From positions 18,543,001-18,607,000 of the forward strand of contig OY987265.1 of assembly GCA_963920665.1 (NCBI GenBank): DNA of 64,000 nucleotides. The letters run 5' to 3'. This document shows, piece by piece, positions 47,588 to 59,339 of this stretch. The notes beneath the pieces were generated by a model. It had not been told where the DNA came from, ran no database searches, and saw nothing but the letters and a program-made list of their open reading frames with translations. The position numbers were made by a program, and so were the translations under genes. Positions within the stretch are counted from its first letter, which is position 1. Each line of letters starts with the position of its first letter. This DNA is from Straminergon stramineum. Lineage: Eukaryota; Streptophyta; Bryopsida; Hypnales; Calliergonaceae.

Positions 47588-50447
47588 CTATGATGCAGTT
47601 AAGGTACTAATTTTCTCCTGTCCCTTGTTTTGTGATGACTTCTTCCGCCGATGTCTGGTCTTCTTTTTCTCCTGAGGCTCAACTCCAACATTAGTTGCAG
47701 CTGAATTCTGCTTTTGGAAAAGCCATCAGAACCACATCGTGTAAACAACACTTTTTCTCAACCTCCATACGACGCTAAATAAATTGACCAGTAGATATGC
47801 CCTCCCTGATTATGTCATAGGTCAATATACAAACCAAAATTCAACCAATTTAAGCTCAGAAAGCATGCCCTGGGTCACTATGAGAATCAGGGATCACGAA
47901 ACTTTACTAAAAAAGATACGTCAGTTTGGAAAGGCCTGACTGTAAATGAAGCGCTAACAAAAAAGATACTACCAACAAAGATGGGCAAAAGAGCATTACG
48001 ACTGACCTGCTCGGTGCCTTTTTGTTCCCCTTTAATCGTCTTCTTCTTCTTACACGATAAAGGATTGGGTCCCTGTTACAACAAGACACATTGGTCAGCT
48101 GCAATTTATCATAGAAAATATTCAATCTATTGACATTTAGTTTTTTGCACTTGATTTTTAATTTAACAAAAAATAAATGTGCAAAATTTCAGATGGTGCA
48201 TGTTTCTAGATTGTTGTAGAAAAAGGTTCAAAGTTCGCCTGTATGCCTCTCCCTTACTGTATGGTGAATTGAGACTTTACATTGATCGCTACTCAAGATT
48301 ATTTCACTTAAATGTGGATCCTCTATTAGTAAATATGATAGACTCTATAAAATTAAAGTGAAGTACAGTCACCCGCAGTCACGATGAATATGTGATTAGG
48401 TCCTCAGCATGGAAGCAGTAAACATATTCAAGATTACTCCAACCACTGATCACAACCCTTGCTTGATCCCACTCCAACTGTATAGGAAGACATAACCCTA
48501 ACACTAGTGAAGACAGAATCAAGGTTCAAGAACACCTATGCAGCATTACTGCCATTTCCAAGTCTGAAAACGATGAGCACCTTAGCACGTTTCCTTTTGA
48601 ATACCGGTCGATCAGCCGCTCCAAGGGGATTCTGACCCCTCTTGACGTTGTTCTTTCGCTGCACAGGCAAAACTGAGCCATCGGCAGCAGCAACATCACT
48701 TCCTTTTACGCCATCCTCCTCTTTTTTCTTCTCTTGTCGCAGTCTCAGTAAGTGTTTCTCCCGCTCACTCAAACGGTTTCGTTCTAGCTCACCCATCTTG
48801 GCATACTGTTTTTGCGTGTCTGAAGGGGGCTCCAAAACAAGTGATGTATTGTTTGCATATATCAGAGCCCCGCCATGAACCTAGTATAAATAAAATACAA
48901 GTTAACCCTCCACCATCATTACGAGACATAAAGACGTGTGTGTATTCTCCCCTAGAAGGACTCGTACTAATGGTGCACATACTGAAAAAGGGGAAAAAAA
49001 TAGGGGATCTGTTAAGAGTACACACCTTGCGAAACCGCTTTCGCAAGTCCAAATCCTGTGTAGCCACGAAATAGTGCTCCTCATTGTGGCTACCCACCAA
49101 AGTAGACAAACATTCTGCTGCTGGGAGAAAAGGCTCATGCTCACACCTATCAATGCCACAGACTATAATCATATACTACACTTTCTAAGATGTTAACGCA
49201 AACCACCAATAGCTTACTCAGAGACAATCAAAGAAATTTCTCAATTTCCCATCGAGCCAACTCCTCAATCACAGATTCTGAGAAATTAGCCCTAAACCCT
49301 AGGCCCAAAACAAAACAAAAGAAGTTTCAATATCCCATCCAGTTAACATCTCGATCACAGCTTCTGACAATCAAACTGGGATAGCGGGTATAAAAGGCCC
49401 TGGTAACTAGAGATGACATTATCAATTGTTGCTTAAAAATTTCTAACAGAAGACTTCATGCGCAATTCTCAATCAAATGTAATGGGAGATATCAAGTTTC
49501 TAATGAGCTATAATATGCCACCTTATTCAAAGCATTTAGATCGCAGGAAATAATCACAGGTGCGCGGTGAATACACAAACAGACTACAAAACAGCCTACA
49601 GAGAGCCAGCGACCAGTTCGCGTTTTTTAGATTTCTAGGTCAAAATCCTGCAAGTGATAGCACTTATCACTGTTCATTTGGAAGGATTTCAAGAACATGC
49701 ACTTCCAAGAAGCCTTGTCCATGTTTTGATTCTCAATCTTTGAATTCCAGTGACTGATTCAAGTTCTCTGGCTAGGGTTTCAAATAAATCCAGTACGGTA
49801 TTTGTACTGCTGTTTCTGGTTTAAGGTGTTTATTCAAGCTTACACTAAGAAAGACAAGGAAATTTCCATTATTCATCCAACCACCTCCTAGATCACAACT
49901 ACTGACAATTAAACCCTATCCTGCATCTAAACCCTAAATTTCCAACAACGCATCCGACAGACTCCTCAATCACAGCTTCCGACTAGGAAACCCTAAACCC
50001 TAAACCCAGCATCATAAACCCTAAACAGAACATCACGAGCAATTACAGAAATTAGAGTGGGAAAAAAACACCTACTTGATCAAATCAAGACGCCGAGCAG
50101 CAAGTGCAGATCCAGAGTACGCCTCCCCAAGTTTTTTCAGCTCCGCGATCACACACCTGCGATTCATCCCAATTCGCAAAAGTCCATAAATCTGCAAACC
50201 GAAACCCTAATACTGCCAATCCATAGCCGAAAAATCGAACCCTCCAAAAGACAAACCTGGTGACGAGAGGCTTGGCAGGAGCGCCAAGAATAGCCGAGAG
50301 AGAATCTTGCAAACCCCCAAGTCGTTGCGTGAGACTGTAATGCACAAAAGTGCCGTCACAGAGCACTTTGAATGGCTCTCGGAATCCGAAACAGGTCTTG
50401 TAGAAGCTCACATGACGTCGCAACTGCTTCTGCTTCTTAACCCTCAT
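47588..50447 (-). CDS. UTP23: rRNA-processing protein UTP23 (6 exons, complete)
   Basis: Exons in transcript order: 50447-50257, 50156-50076, 49146-49026, 48880-48581, 48072-48007, 47707-47588. Phases close and the product is 292 aa. It starts MRVKKQKQLRRHVSFYKTCF and continues GFREPFKVLCDGTFV, TRCVIAELKKLG and KCEHEPFLPAAEC, then HYFVATQDLDLRKRFRKV and GPNPLSCKKKK. These are hallmarks of the UTP23 PIN-like domain with its Cys/His zinc site. The tail is very basic (KKKTRHRRKKSS), typical for nucleolar RNA binding. UTP23 belongs to the small-subunit processome and helps release snR30 and process 18S rRNA (family knowledge). In UTP23 the PIN domain is thought not to need nuclease activity. It is divergent from TL15 across 647 bp. 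Confidence 0.95.
48143..48280 (+). repeat. SINE-like dispersed repeat, copy 1 (in a UTP23 intron)
   Basis: About 130 bp similar to 59025-59180: shared AAATGTGCAAAATTT, AGATGGTGCA, GTTTCTAG, AAAAGGTTCAAA and CTGTATGGTGA. The word GGTTCAAAGTTCGCC resembles a Pol III B box. It lies in the intron 48073-48580, on the strand opposite to the gene. Confidence 0.55.
49929..50210 (-). promoter_or_regulatory. Cluster of telo-box motifs in UTP23 introns 1 and 2
   Basis: AAACCCTAA occurs at 49929-49937, 49988-49996, 49995-50003, 50016-50024 and 50202-50210 on the plus strand (TTAGGGTTT in the gene direction). Telo-boxes are known in the promoters and first introns of plant ribosomal-protein and ribosome-biogenesis genes, which fits UTP23. 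Regulation here is inferred from position only. Confidence 0.6.
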
Positions 50448-51094
50448 TGTTTACAATTCTTTGAACACAAAACCGCAAAAACCTAGTGAAGCTCTAAGCA
50501 ATTCAAAAAATGTGCAATTCACGAATACTTTCACACTTAAGGGTTCAGCTCCGGCTCCGGCTCTCATCAATTTGGCTGCGATCTTGTGCCATACCAGTCC
50601 TTGAACGAAAAAGTAAAGGAAGGAGTATTGAGGGGAGGCGGGATTCACCCTAGGACCAACTCAAGTGAACAGTTACGGCGTTCATCTCACGGCGGTATCA
50701 TAGGTGGGTATCATATTCCACAATGAAAACTGAAAGTAAGAGTTTGTAGGCCCCAATAAAGAAAACCACGTCACCACGATGTGATATTAAAGAGGGACCC
50801 GTGGGCACCAGAAGCTTATCTGTCCTATCAGCAAAATTCCTTATCCACCCCAACTTCTATACTGGACCTTTTTGCCAATTGCCATTTGCGCAGCTTTGAT
50901 CTTCCCCTTTCAAATCCACGTTGCCTGCGCCTTGCTTGCTCCACTCAATTCTTCATCGCTCTTTCCAACCAGAAATTCCAGCATTCCCTTCTTCTGTAAT
51001 GCTTGTGTTCCATTTTAGTTTCTTCCCTTTCTGCAAATAATTCCAGTTGTAGAGATTGCAAATCCGCGCGAGAGGGGGAACACAGCACTTGTCC
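50448..51094. promoter_or_regulatory. Divergent promoter region between UTP23 and TL15
   Basis: 647 bp separates the two start codons on opposite strands, so both promoters and 5' leaders lie here. No strong TATA box was found for either gene. Pyrimidine-rich stretches (about 50880-51000) precede TL15, as in many plant photosynthesis genes. Confidence 0.5.
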
Positions 51095-54000
51095 ATGGCT
51101 GCTCTTCCCACTATTTGTTTGTCAGCTTTGAGGGCGCTCATTCATGGAGCCGATGGCTCCACTGCTGCGCCTTCCAGTGTGCAATTGACAAGCAATGCTG
51201 CACAACCTTCGTCTTCGTCTCCGGGCACAACGTATTTGGCGACTTCCAGAAGTGTGGACGAGAATCTTTATTATAAAGAAGCTGATGAGAAGTCTAGAGA
51301 GGTGGGTGCATGTTAGGGTTTCTCTGAATTGCTAAGTGCCATTTTCCAAGAATTTCAGTTTGAGTGTATCTTCATTGGATGAGTGTGTTCTATCAGCAAT
51401 GCCAGTGATTGCCAGATTCTCTTGCAAGTAGACTTAAGGTTGTAATCGGCGATTGCTTTGGGGTGTTTTTTGAGAATTTTATTGAGTGGATAGTAGCATT
51501 CTTTGGATAGTTATGACAACTCTCCCTTCTCCAGTTCTCCGTTGTAGATCTGAGATTGAAAAGAAAAGTAATTACAGTTGGTTATTGATGGGGACTGAGT
51601 TTATTGTGAGAAGTTACTTTTTATTGGTTGCCTGAGTAGAGAACTATCAGATGGAGATAGAGAAATCCTAAGTAAATCTTTATCAATGAATTCTTGGTTC
51701 AATAAGACTTAGGTGAGCTTGCAATTGTGCCCGAAAGGGACAAGGATTCCCTTTTTTTGAAATCAACGATTGGTTTTATAGATGTTTAAGTCAGCTCCTC
51801 AAGAATGTTATGAATGTCACTAAAATGTTGCTACAAATTCAGAATTCAACAGTGAGGATTCAACATGTTCTGTAGAAAAAGAATAAGTAATAATCGAGCC
51901 ATATTCGATTCCACTGGTTGTAATGATGCTTCTGCTATTAGAAACTCATTTGCGGTAATTCAGTAACCAAGCAGAATAATTAGGGTCAATGAAGGATTGT
52001 AACCGAGTTTCTCTCTTCCAGTTTGCAAGCGGTTTCCATATGGGTCCTTAATTTAATTGAGTGTTTTTTTTTGTACAGGTTGAGTACACGGAACGAGATT
52101 ATGAATTTGCAGGGTTGCAAAGGTTTGGACGTGCTAGTCTCGTTGCCCTTGCAGCAGCTTCACTGTGTTACTCAGCTCCAGACCCTGCGCTTGCCTTTAG
52201 GGTAAGTCAATCCCAATGATTTGATACCATTCTACTAAAGTCAACACTCCATACTCTGGGTGTAAGTTATATTGCAGCTTCTAAAGAGGTCGAAATCTCC
52301 AACTTTTAATTTGGAAAACAGATGTTACTGTGGCCTCTTGTATTTGTCGTGATCTACAGTTAATGGCGTGTGTGGTGTACTATCTGGTTAATAATACCAT
52401 TGCTTGACAAGGTAGACTTGTTTAAACTTGCAATGAATCGTATTGTAAGATAACAACAGCAAATGGCAACCCGTATCTAAATGGGATCATGACCAAATGC
52501 TTTTTTGTTGACTTTTACGTGTTAAAGATGAATGCCATTTCTGATGTAATTAGTGAACTGTGATTTTGCAGGGTGGCGGTCCATATGGTCAAGAGGTGAC
52601 ACGTGGGCAAGACTTGTCAGGAAGAGACTTCAGTGGCCAAACATTGATCAAACAAGACTTCAAGACGGTAATGTCATTGTAATCGTCTCGTTTGACTCTT
52701 CGTCTCGTTGAAGCTTACACTTCCCTATTTTCATCTGATTATCACATTGAGACTGTCAATTATGAAACTTCATATATTTTGTTACATGCAGTCTATATTG
52801 CGGCAAGCAAACTTTAAAGGGGCAAAGCTACTAGGTGCTAGTTTCTTCGACTCGGATTTGACTGGTAATTGCATTCGCCGCCCTTCCTCTATCACGCAAA
52901 ATTGTACTTTTAGTAGATTTTTTAGGCAAGATCAAGAATGTCCTTTCAATAATACATGACTCTAGGAGAATTTCAAGTATTGGTTGGGGCTAATTTTGAA
53001 GTAATTTGGAGCTAAAAAAATAAGTAGACAAGTAGTGCCCTTTTAGCCCGTGAGCCCCTCCTAGCACACGGCTTTTAGCCCCGGACTAAAGTCCAAGATC
53101 CTCCCAATGTGATGAACTTTTGATTTTGTGGATGTAAGTTTTTGTGGGCTTATGAGACTTGTGTTGTTTTTTAGGAGCTGATCTTACTGACGCAGACCTC
53201 AGGGGGTGTGACTTCTCATTAGCAAATGTTCAGAAGGTATATATTCCTGTTATTTCTGGGCATCATTTGGGAGTGATCCTCTTCTGTAAATGAGGTTGTT
53301 AAATAGACTGTTCAGTAGACATATTTGAATGTGAGGTCACGTGGAATTTTTAAGGTTGAATTATCAACGGGTTCAAATGTTGAAGGGGTTCTATTGTGGA
53401 GATCTTTTGTGTATTGAGCACGAGAAGTTGATTTCTGCTTGCATGATCAATTGTACAGGCAAACTTGACCAATGCCAATCTGGAGGGAGCTCTGGTAACC
53501 GGTAACACATCGTTTAAAAATACCGTGATCACTGGTGCTGGTAAGTCTAAAATTGTAATATTCCTCGAAAGTAGTCTTCAATTTAGCTCACATTCCTGAA
53601 TTGAATCCTGAGTATCATGATCAGAAATGATCAATACGGTCTGTCTTATCATCCAAACGTATTGTTTATGGGTACGAAAGTGTACCTTCTTCGATGTCGT
53701 CATCCTACTGCTTAAGCTAATTAAATTTGCTTACCCATGACCGTGACTTTGTCTATGACAGACTTCACTGAAGTAGGCTGGAGAGATGACCAGCGGAAAG
53801 ATCTGTGCAAAGTCGCTGACGGGTAAATTATGGCAACCACCTTCCATCATTGTTGTACTTTTGAATTTAGAATTGAAGAAAAGAATAAAAATCCTCCTGA
53901 CCAAAATCAATCCATAAGCATGACCTCAGTGGAGCCCATTTCTATGGAGGTTGCAACCAAGCATTGGATATTTAAGACATGGTTATATCTCATGATTTTT

Positions 54001-54274
54001 TTCATTCTTTAATATGATTTTGTCCTTGATTAAACGCGATGGAATTGGATCTTATCATTGAGGTAACGTATGGTAACATGAAAATACAACACCATTACGA
54101 AATAACATATTTTGCCACTCGTATGGTTTCACAACATTTTCTCATAACTACGCTCTATTTTCACATTACCAACTCCTTTCCAATAAAACCAATTCACTGA
54201 GTAATCTTCTTCTTTGCAGAACAAACCCTGTGACCGGGAACTCAACTCGGGAGACCCTCTTATGTGACTATTGA
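51095..54274 (+). CDS. TL15: Thylakoid lumenal 15 kDa pentapeptide-repeat protein (8 exons, complete)
   Basis: Exons: 51095-51301, 52079-52201, 52572-52667, 52792-52864, 53175-53236, 53459-53540, 53762-53822, 54220-54274. Phases close and the product is 252 aa (Arabidopsis At2g44920 is of similar size). The N-terminal 80 residues are Ser/Ala/Thr-rich with few acids, a stromal transit peptide. A hydrophobic stretch ASLVALAAASLCYSAPDPALA (residues about 88-108) ends in an ALA lumenal cleavage site; no twin arginine is visible before it. Pentapeptide repeats follow (QANFKGAKLLGASF, GADLTDADLRGCDF, KANLTNANLEGAL). The C-terminus ends TRETLLCDY, with two Cys near the tail (KDLCKVAD and LLCDY) that could form a disulfide. 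It probably resides in the thylakoid lumen; its biochemical role is not known. Confidence 0.95.
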
Positions 54275-56022
54275 AGGACCTGGAAAGTAGAGCTTGAACT
54301 CAACAAACCGAAGAGATCTGCATATCAACTCCAGTATCTGCACAAGGAAGTTTTGAAGACTGAGGGACAAGGATGAAACAGACTGATAAAAGACCGTTGT
54401 ATTTTGGTACTTCGATTGGTGTTAGCCTAGCCTGGTGAGAGGTTGAAGTCTTGGATCCACTAGTCTTGCAACTAGATTCCACATTGATTTCCTGAAAGAC
54501 GAGTGGGATTTTGAGCAATCGGGAAGGGGGTTTTGAGACTTTGCAGAGGTGGGTCGTCCCTGCCAACTCAACCAATTCTGTTCCAGTTGGTGTTGCCATG
54601 TGGATAAAGAATGATGGAATGATGGCAGAGAGATGGTACATTAAAGCAGAATTGGGTGGCAGACTTCTAGTCCAGGACCCAATTTTGCTCTCTTGCATCC
54701 TAATGTGTCGGTAGTAAAAATTGCACGCAATGTGGAATTGGGGTTCAAATGACTAGAATTGACCGATCAAAGAGTTGGAATTGAGTTGACTTTCATCACA
54801 TAAACAAAAGGTGGATTCATTATTTCACAATCTCAAGGGACACTTTTGGATTGCCAACAAAACCATTTAGGGAATTAAGAGAGCTAATTAGCATCCAAAA
54901 GGACAAGAATATTCCCTTCTAAGTGATTTTGCTTTTACCACCTATAATGTGTCTTTTATTTTCCAAAAATTAGATGACCAGAAATACATGTTAAATATTC
55001 CATGATATGTCATTCTTATATATAGAGAAAAAACAATTGTAAATCTAGTAAGTGCAACTATATATGAGCAATGACAAAATGGTCCAGAGTGGACTTCCTT
55101 CATTAATACATTGGCATTTGGTTATGCAAATTTGCTTTGTAGCTTGCTTTAAAAAGTAGCCTATTCTTTGAATAGGTGTATACAAGATTTTTAGAATGTT
55201 GCTTTAAGAAATACCTCAAGCTTTGGAAATCCAACAACTCAGCTAACGAAATTCTAGTTAGCACTCTATCATAGCACAAAATGTTGAACTATGCTTTCCA
55301 CCTAGGTAGAGTAAGCTTCTATGTTGTATCAAAATTGGAAACGAGTTTTCTAGAGTTTGAATTGTCAATCTTGAGTTTTATGATGCCTACACTTCTATGT
55401 AAGTAGGGAGAGACAATATTTTAGACATATCTTTGCCTTGTCATACTCAAGAATTCAAGCCTACTATTAAAAATATTTTTTTGTAAGTTGAAAACTTACC
55501 TCCCCTACTTTTCATGAGCCTCTTGTAATAGAATCTACGAACCAATTATTCCAATTCTCCTCCTCCAATGTAAACTTGTGTATACAATTTTGAATTTCTT
55601 TTTGTGTATGCAAGGCTTGGCTAATTTTAGGTGCATGGAAATCCTCCCAAGATTAGGTGAGGGAATCCTAATTGTTTGAAAATTCTTGAAATGGAATTAA
55701 AAAAAAGACTTTCATCCCATTTGAATTAGGGCCGGCGAAACTTAAGTAGCCCTATTGGCGGGTGCAACTTGGATGCATTTCGTCATACCGGCCCAGTTGT
55801 TATAACGGGAAAAACAGAATGCTCCTTTGGTGGAGATGCTCAACCACGCTAAATTTTGCCTCCCCTTCCACTTGACACTTTCCAGCAAACGAATTCCAGC
55901 GTGGACGGAGGTCCCAATTTTTCATTTCGAAATATCTCCTCACTCGGTTGCTTGACCAATTGCGACTTCCTTGTGCAGGCAACACAATCTGCAACAACAC
56001 CTCTTCGTTCACGGAATTCAAA
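54275..56022. other. Gene-free region
   Basis: After the TL15 3' UTR the DNA is AT-rich with short noise frames. A GGGCCGG word at 55731 and its inverse CCGGCCC at about 55790 are 60 bp apart and may be chance. From 55.8 kb composition rises toward the small minus-strand gene. Confidence 0.4.
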
Positions 56023-56507
56023 TTAGGTCTTGAATTCCACTGACAAATACACTGCTTCTTGTATCACACTTGGCCTCCATTTTGCAATTTTTATTTTACA
56101 AGCGCCTTCGTTTTCTTGGGGAGAAACAAGTTTTGCGGCGTATTCGTCGGCTTCAGCACCGCCTTCTTCACTTACAATTTCGTAAGCTTGTTTCACTTGT
56201 TTCTTTGTCTGCTTCTTTTTCGTTCTTTCCTGAGGAACTTGGCCTCTTCCAAAGTTGAGATTCTTGGGTCGTGTGAATTGTCCGTCACAGGAAGAAGCAT
56301 TCGTTGGTTGTGGCTGATTCTGGGTTCCCAATTTTTGATTTGTAGTCGTAGTACAAGTGGTATCCATCTGCCTGTCGAAGCGCATTCCGAGTAGAAGACC
56401 TTTGAGGTAAATTTCTTGAAGTTTGAGCTGGATTTGAGCTTCGTTTTGTTGCTTTTCTGGAGTGCATTCTTAAGTTTTTCGACGAGTGCAGCTATCTTTA
56501 TGTCCAT
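56023..56507 (-). pseudogene. Small basic protein gene with an apparent frameshift
   Basis: On the minus strand the frame from 56507 starts MDIKIAALVEKLKNALQ and then runs into a less plausible Ser/Lys-rich frame. The next frame reads on from about 56455 as EKQQNEAQIQLKLQEIYLKG, continues LLLGMRFDRQMDTTC, and stays open to the stop at 56023 through a basic segment (RTKKKQTKKQVKQAY) and IVSEEGGAEADEYAAKL. The amphipathic helix is continuous only if the frame changes near CCAGAAAAGCAACAAAAC (about 56450-56467). I do not recognise the family. It is either a pseudogene with a one-base change, a sequencing error, or a gene with an unseen intron. Confidence 0.45.
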
Positions 56508-56991
56508 TTTACAACATTCTTACAAAAGATAGGAAAAAAACTGGATATGAGTTGGATTCAATCAATAGAGTTGCTTGAGAATGGTGTGCAACCATAGACT
56601 ACTGCTTGCTCACCATTGTCAATTCAGAAGCGATTGAATTGAATTCAGGAGCTATTGTAAAAAGATCAGTGATTTTTTTATCATTTGGGAGAAGTAGTCA
56701 GCTATTTTTTCAATATTCATGTGATACTTAGGTAATACTTGATGATATCTATATCAACACTAGGTGATACCTATGTAAAACTTGGCTGATGGTCTTAGAA
56801 AACCCCATTAATCTGACTATTTTGATTGAAAGAAATGAAAAATCCCTTCACAAAAAGTAGCCAACCAGCAAAAATTGTTCACAAAAAAAGCACTAGTAGA
56901 GATTGATGCTTCTATGGGAGTGCAATTGAAAATCTTGTAAGTTACTTTTCTTGTCAGTATATTAGTTTGACATGGAAATGAAGTTTGTTTT

Positions 56992-57235
56992 TTAACCCCC
57001 AAACCCCTTAGTGTCTCGACGTCCCAAATTTTGGACGATGAACAAAGAGGGCTTTTCTTACCACAAAATTTCTCATTCATCCAAACCAATGTTTGACATT
57101 TAAAAAACCACACTTTTTGTATATTGTATATAGAATTGATGAAATTGAAGTAAATAAAATATATGTATATAAAAATATAAGGAGAAAGATACAAAAATTC
57201 AAGAAAGGATTCAAGCACTAAGGGTTGAGGGGCTT
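56992..57235. mobile_element. Short element of the TTAA-CCCC type (family G)
   Basis: The left end is TTAA (56992-56995) then CCCCCAAACCCCTTAGTG. The right end, reverse-complemented, reads GCCCCTCAACCCTTAGTG; no TTAA follows it. About 240 bp, AT-rich, non-coding. The subterminal GTCCCAAATTTTGGAC is a small palindrome like those in the other TTAA elements. Confidence 0.5.
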
Positions 57236-57502
57236 TGTTTGTCAAATTCTTGAAATGAAGATTTGAGAGGATTTGTCAGAGAAAGAAGATGTAAAAGGAG
57301 TGGAGCATCTTGGACACCTTGATTCTTCTTTGAATTGATTCTTCCTAGAATTAAAAAAATGGCCCAAAGGTTTTAGGAGCTCCTTCGTAGATTGTTGTGT
57401 CGGCAAATTATTTCTGTGCAGGCTCTTTATGTTAAAAACAGGGTTTTTGCTGCGCAGACTGTTTCTGGATTTCATGCTTTCTTCTTGAAGGGAACTGTCG
57501 GG

Positions 57503-58899
57503 ATGCTCACGATGGCATCGATCCCTCGATGCTGGGCATCCGAGGCAGCTTCCTGGCGCAACAAATCTCAGCTCGCATCTTTGAGAGTGCGCCATCGTTC
57601 TTGTGCTCAACAGGTGCCATTTTTGCATCCTTTTACTAATTTTTTTTATTGCTTGATTTCCACTGCATGTTATCAGACACTCTCTTGAATTGTCTCCACA
57701 TTACGAGGATACTATTCATGAAGGTAGAGAATACTAATTGCGGCACTTGAAGCAGTTTAACGTATAGTAGGAGTAGTGTGATTTTGGGGAGATCGCTCAT
57801 GATCTTTGGAAAGATCAATTCAGTGGGTACAATAGCCAAATCTGGGGCAGGTAGGTTAGGTTACATATTTGTGTAATTGTTATTTCCTGTGCTGTAAAAA
57901 TAGTATTGCCTGAATGGGGATTTGCTATGATAAATTTTGCAGGTTCGATGTGTCCAAGTAAGATCCTCGATACAGGAAGATTTCTCCCCTACAAAAGAGA
58001 AAGTGAATTTCAAAAACAAGGACTTCAACTTGCCAAAACAACCGAAAGAAAGCGATGGTGAGAAGAACACCACAAAAGACTTAACCCATTCCAGTGGAGC
58101 GACATGGCCCAAATCATATGAGGAAGCCAAAAGCAAGCTGGAGGATCAAGGCCCAGGCGTCTTTCTCTTGTATGGCGGTGCTGCCACTGTAGGAGTTCTT
58201 CTCTCCGGAGCTTTACTCACTTCTCTCGAATCCTATCCCATAGTACCCGAAACGATGCAACTCATTGGAGTGGCATGCTCCCTCTTTGTCGCTACTCGAG
58301 TGATCCAAGGCCAACCTGCGAGCTTCAAAGTGTCCCCCGTCAAGGCGGTGATAGAATTCATGGAAAACGGAAGATTAATCCAACAAACAAGTCTAGTACT
58401 CCCAGAAGACTTGGACGAGAAAACTGTCGCCACAATGCAGAGATTAGCCAGGGAGCGTGACAGTGCTGTGAACCAAGTGGAGGAGATGAAGCGGCAGACG
58501 AGTGAATATTCTCAAATCCTGAAAGAGAAAGAAGCTTTGGAAACAGTGGCTTTGCAGCTTGCGGAGGAGCGAGAGACCGCTATGTCGGAAGTGACGGCCT
58601 TGAAATTTACTGTTGAGTCGATGAGTGAGAGGATGAAAGGGATCGAGGCGATGCTGGATCGAGAGATTGGGCTTTTGAAATCCCAGAACCAGGCTTTGGA
58701 AACGGTGGCATTGCAATTAGCGCAGGAGAGAGATATGGCCTTAAAGGAGACTGCAACGCTGAAAGCGATCTCCAAGGCGGAGAAACAAGCGCTGGAAGAA
58801 GTGGCAGGGCAGCTGGCGCAAGAGAGAGATAATGCACTTTCGGAGCTTAAGGATTTGATGGATGTTGTGGCCAAAATGAGGACTCCAACCACTGGATAG
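57503..58899 (+). CDS. Chloroplast CAAD/CURT1-like membrane protein with long coiled-coil tail (2 exons)
   Basis: Exons 57503-57613 and 57943-58899, joined CAG|GTTCGA in phase, about 355 aa. The start is at 57503 or the in-frame ATG at 57512. The N-terminus (ASIPRCWASEAASWRNKSQL...RVRHRSCAQQVRCVQVRSS) is basic and Ser-rich, a likely plastid transit peptide. Residues about 109-132 (GVFLLYGGAATVGVLLSGAL) and 139-158 (PETMQLIGVACSLFVATRVI) are two membrane segments joined by LESYPIVP, the CAAD-domain layout found in CURT1 thylakoid-curvature proteins. Residues about 190-350 are coiled coil with three close repeats (ALETVALQLAEERETA, ALETVALQLAQERDMA, ALEEVAGQLAQERDNA). Typical CURT1 proteins are about 160 aa and lack this tail. 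A role in thylakoid or envelope membrane organisation is inferred. Confidence 0.8.
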
Positions 58900-59024
58900 C
58901 AACTCCATTATGACACATAAGGTAGAGGCTCCCTAATCTAGTTACTACATTGGAGTTCCATGGACCATAGATGTGAGCTTTGATTCGTGGTAAGTGTGAA
59001 TATACTTCATCTATGTATGGACAT

Positions 59025-59180
59025 TTTTTTGCTTTGCAACTGATTTATGGCTTAGCACAAACTAAATGTGCAAAATTTAAGATGGTGCAGGTTTCTAGTT
59101 CGTTGTAGGAAAAGGTTCAAATCTCACCTGTATGTGAATGAAACCGCTCCCATGCTGTATGGTGAGTGGAGACATTACCC
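59025..59180 (+). repeat. SINE-like dispersed repeat, copy 2
   Basis: It matches 48143-48280. An A-box-like TGGTGCAGGTT (from 59083) and a B-box-like GGTTCAAATCTCACC (59114-59128) are 31 bp apart, as in some degenerate tRNA-derived SINEs. No poly-A tail or target duplication was confirmed. Confidence 0.55.
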
Positions 59181-59339
59181 TTTTCAATTGCGAGATGGAC
59201 ATATTTCAATTCAAGGAACCATTGTCCAGGTTTGTCTCGCAGACTCTAGTTTGAACGCTCTGTCGGGGGGCCCAGTGTTTAAGGGTTTAGGGTTTAGAGT
59301 CTACGAGATCGTTTTTTGGGTGGACTTTTAGCATTCATG

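Noticed and set aside
49988..50024. Interstitial telomere repeat
   Set aside because: Only two to three AAACCCTAA units separated by other sequence inside an intron; this fits telo-boxes better than a relic telomere.
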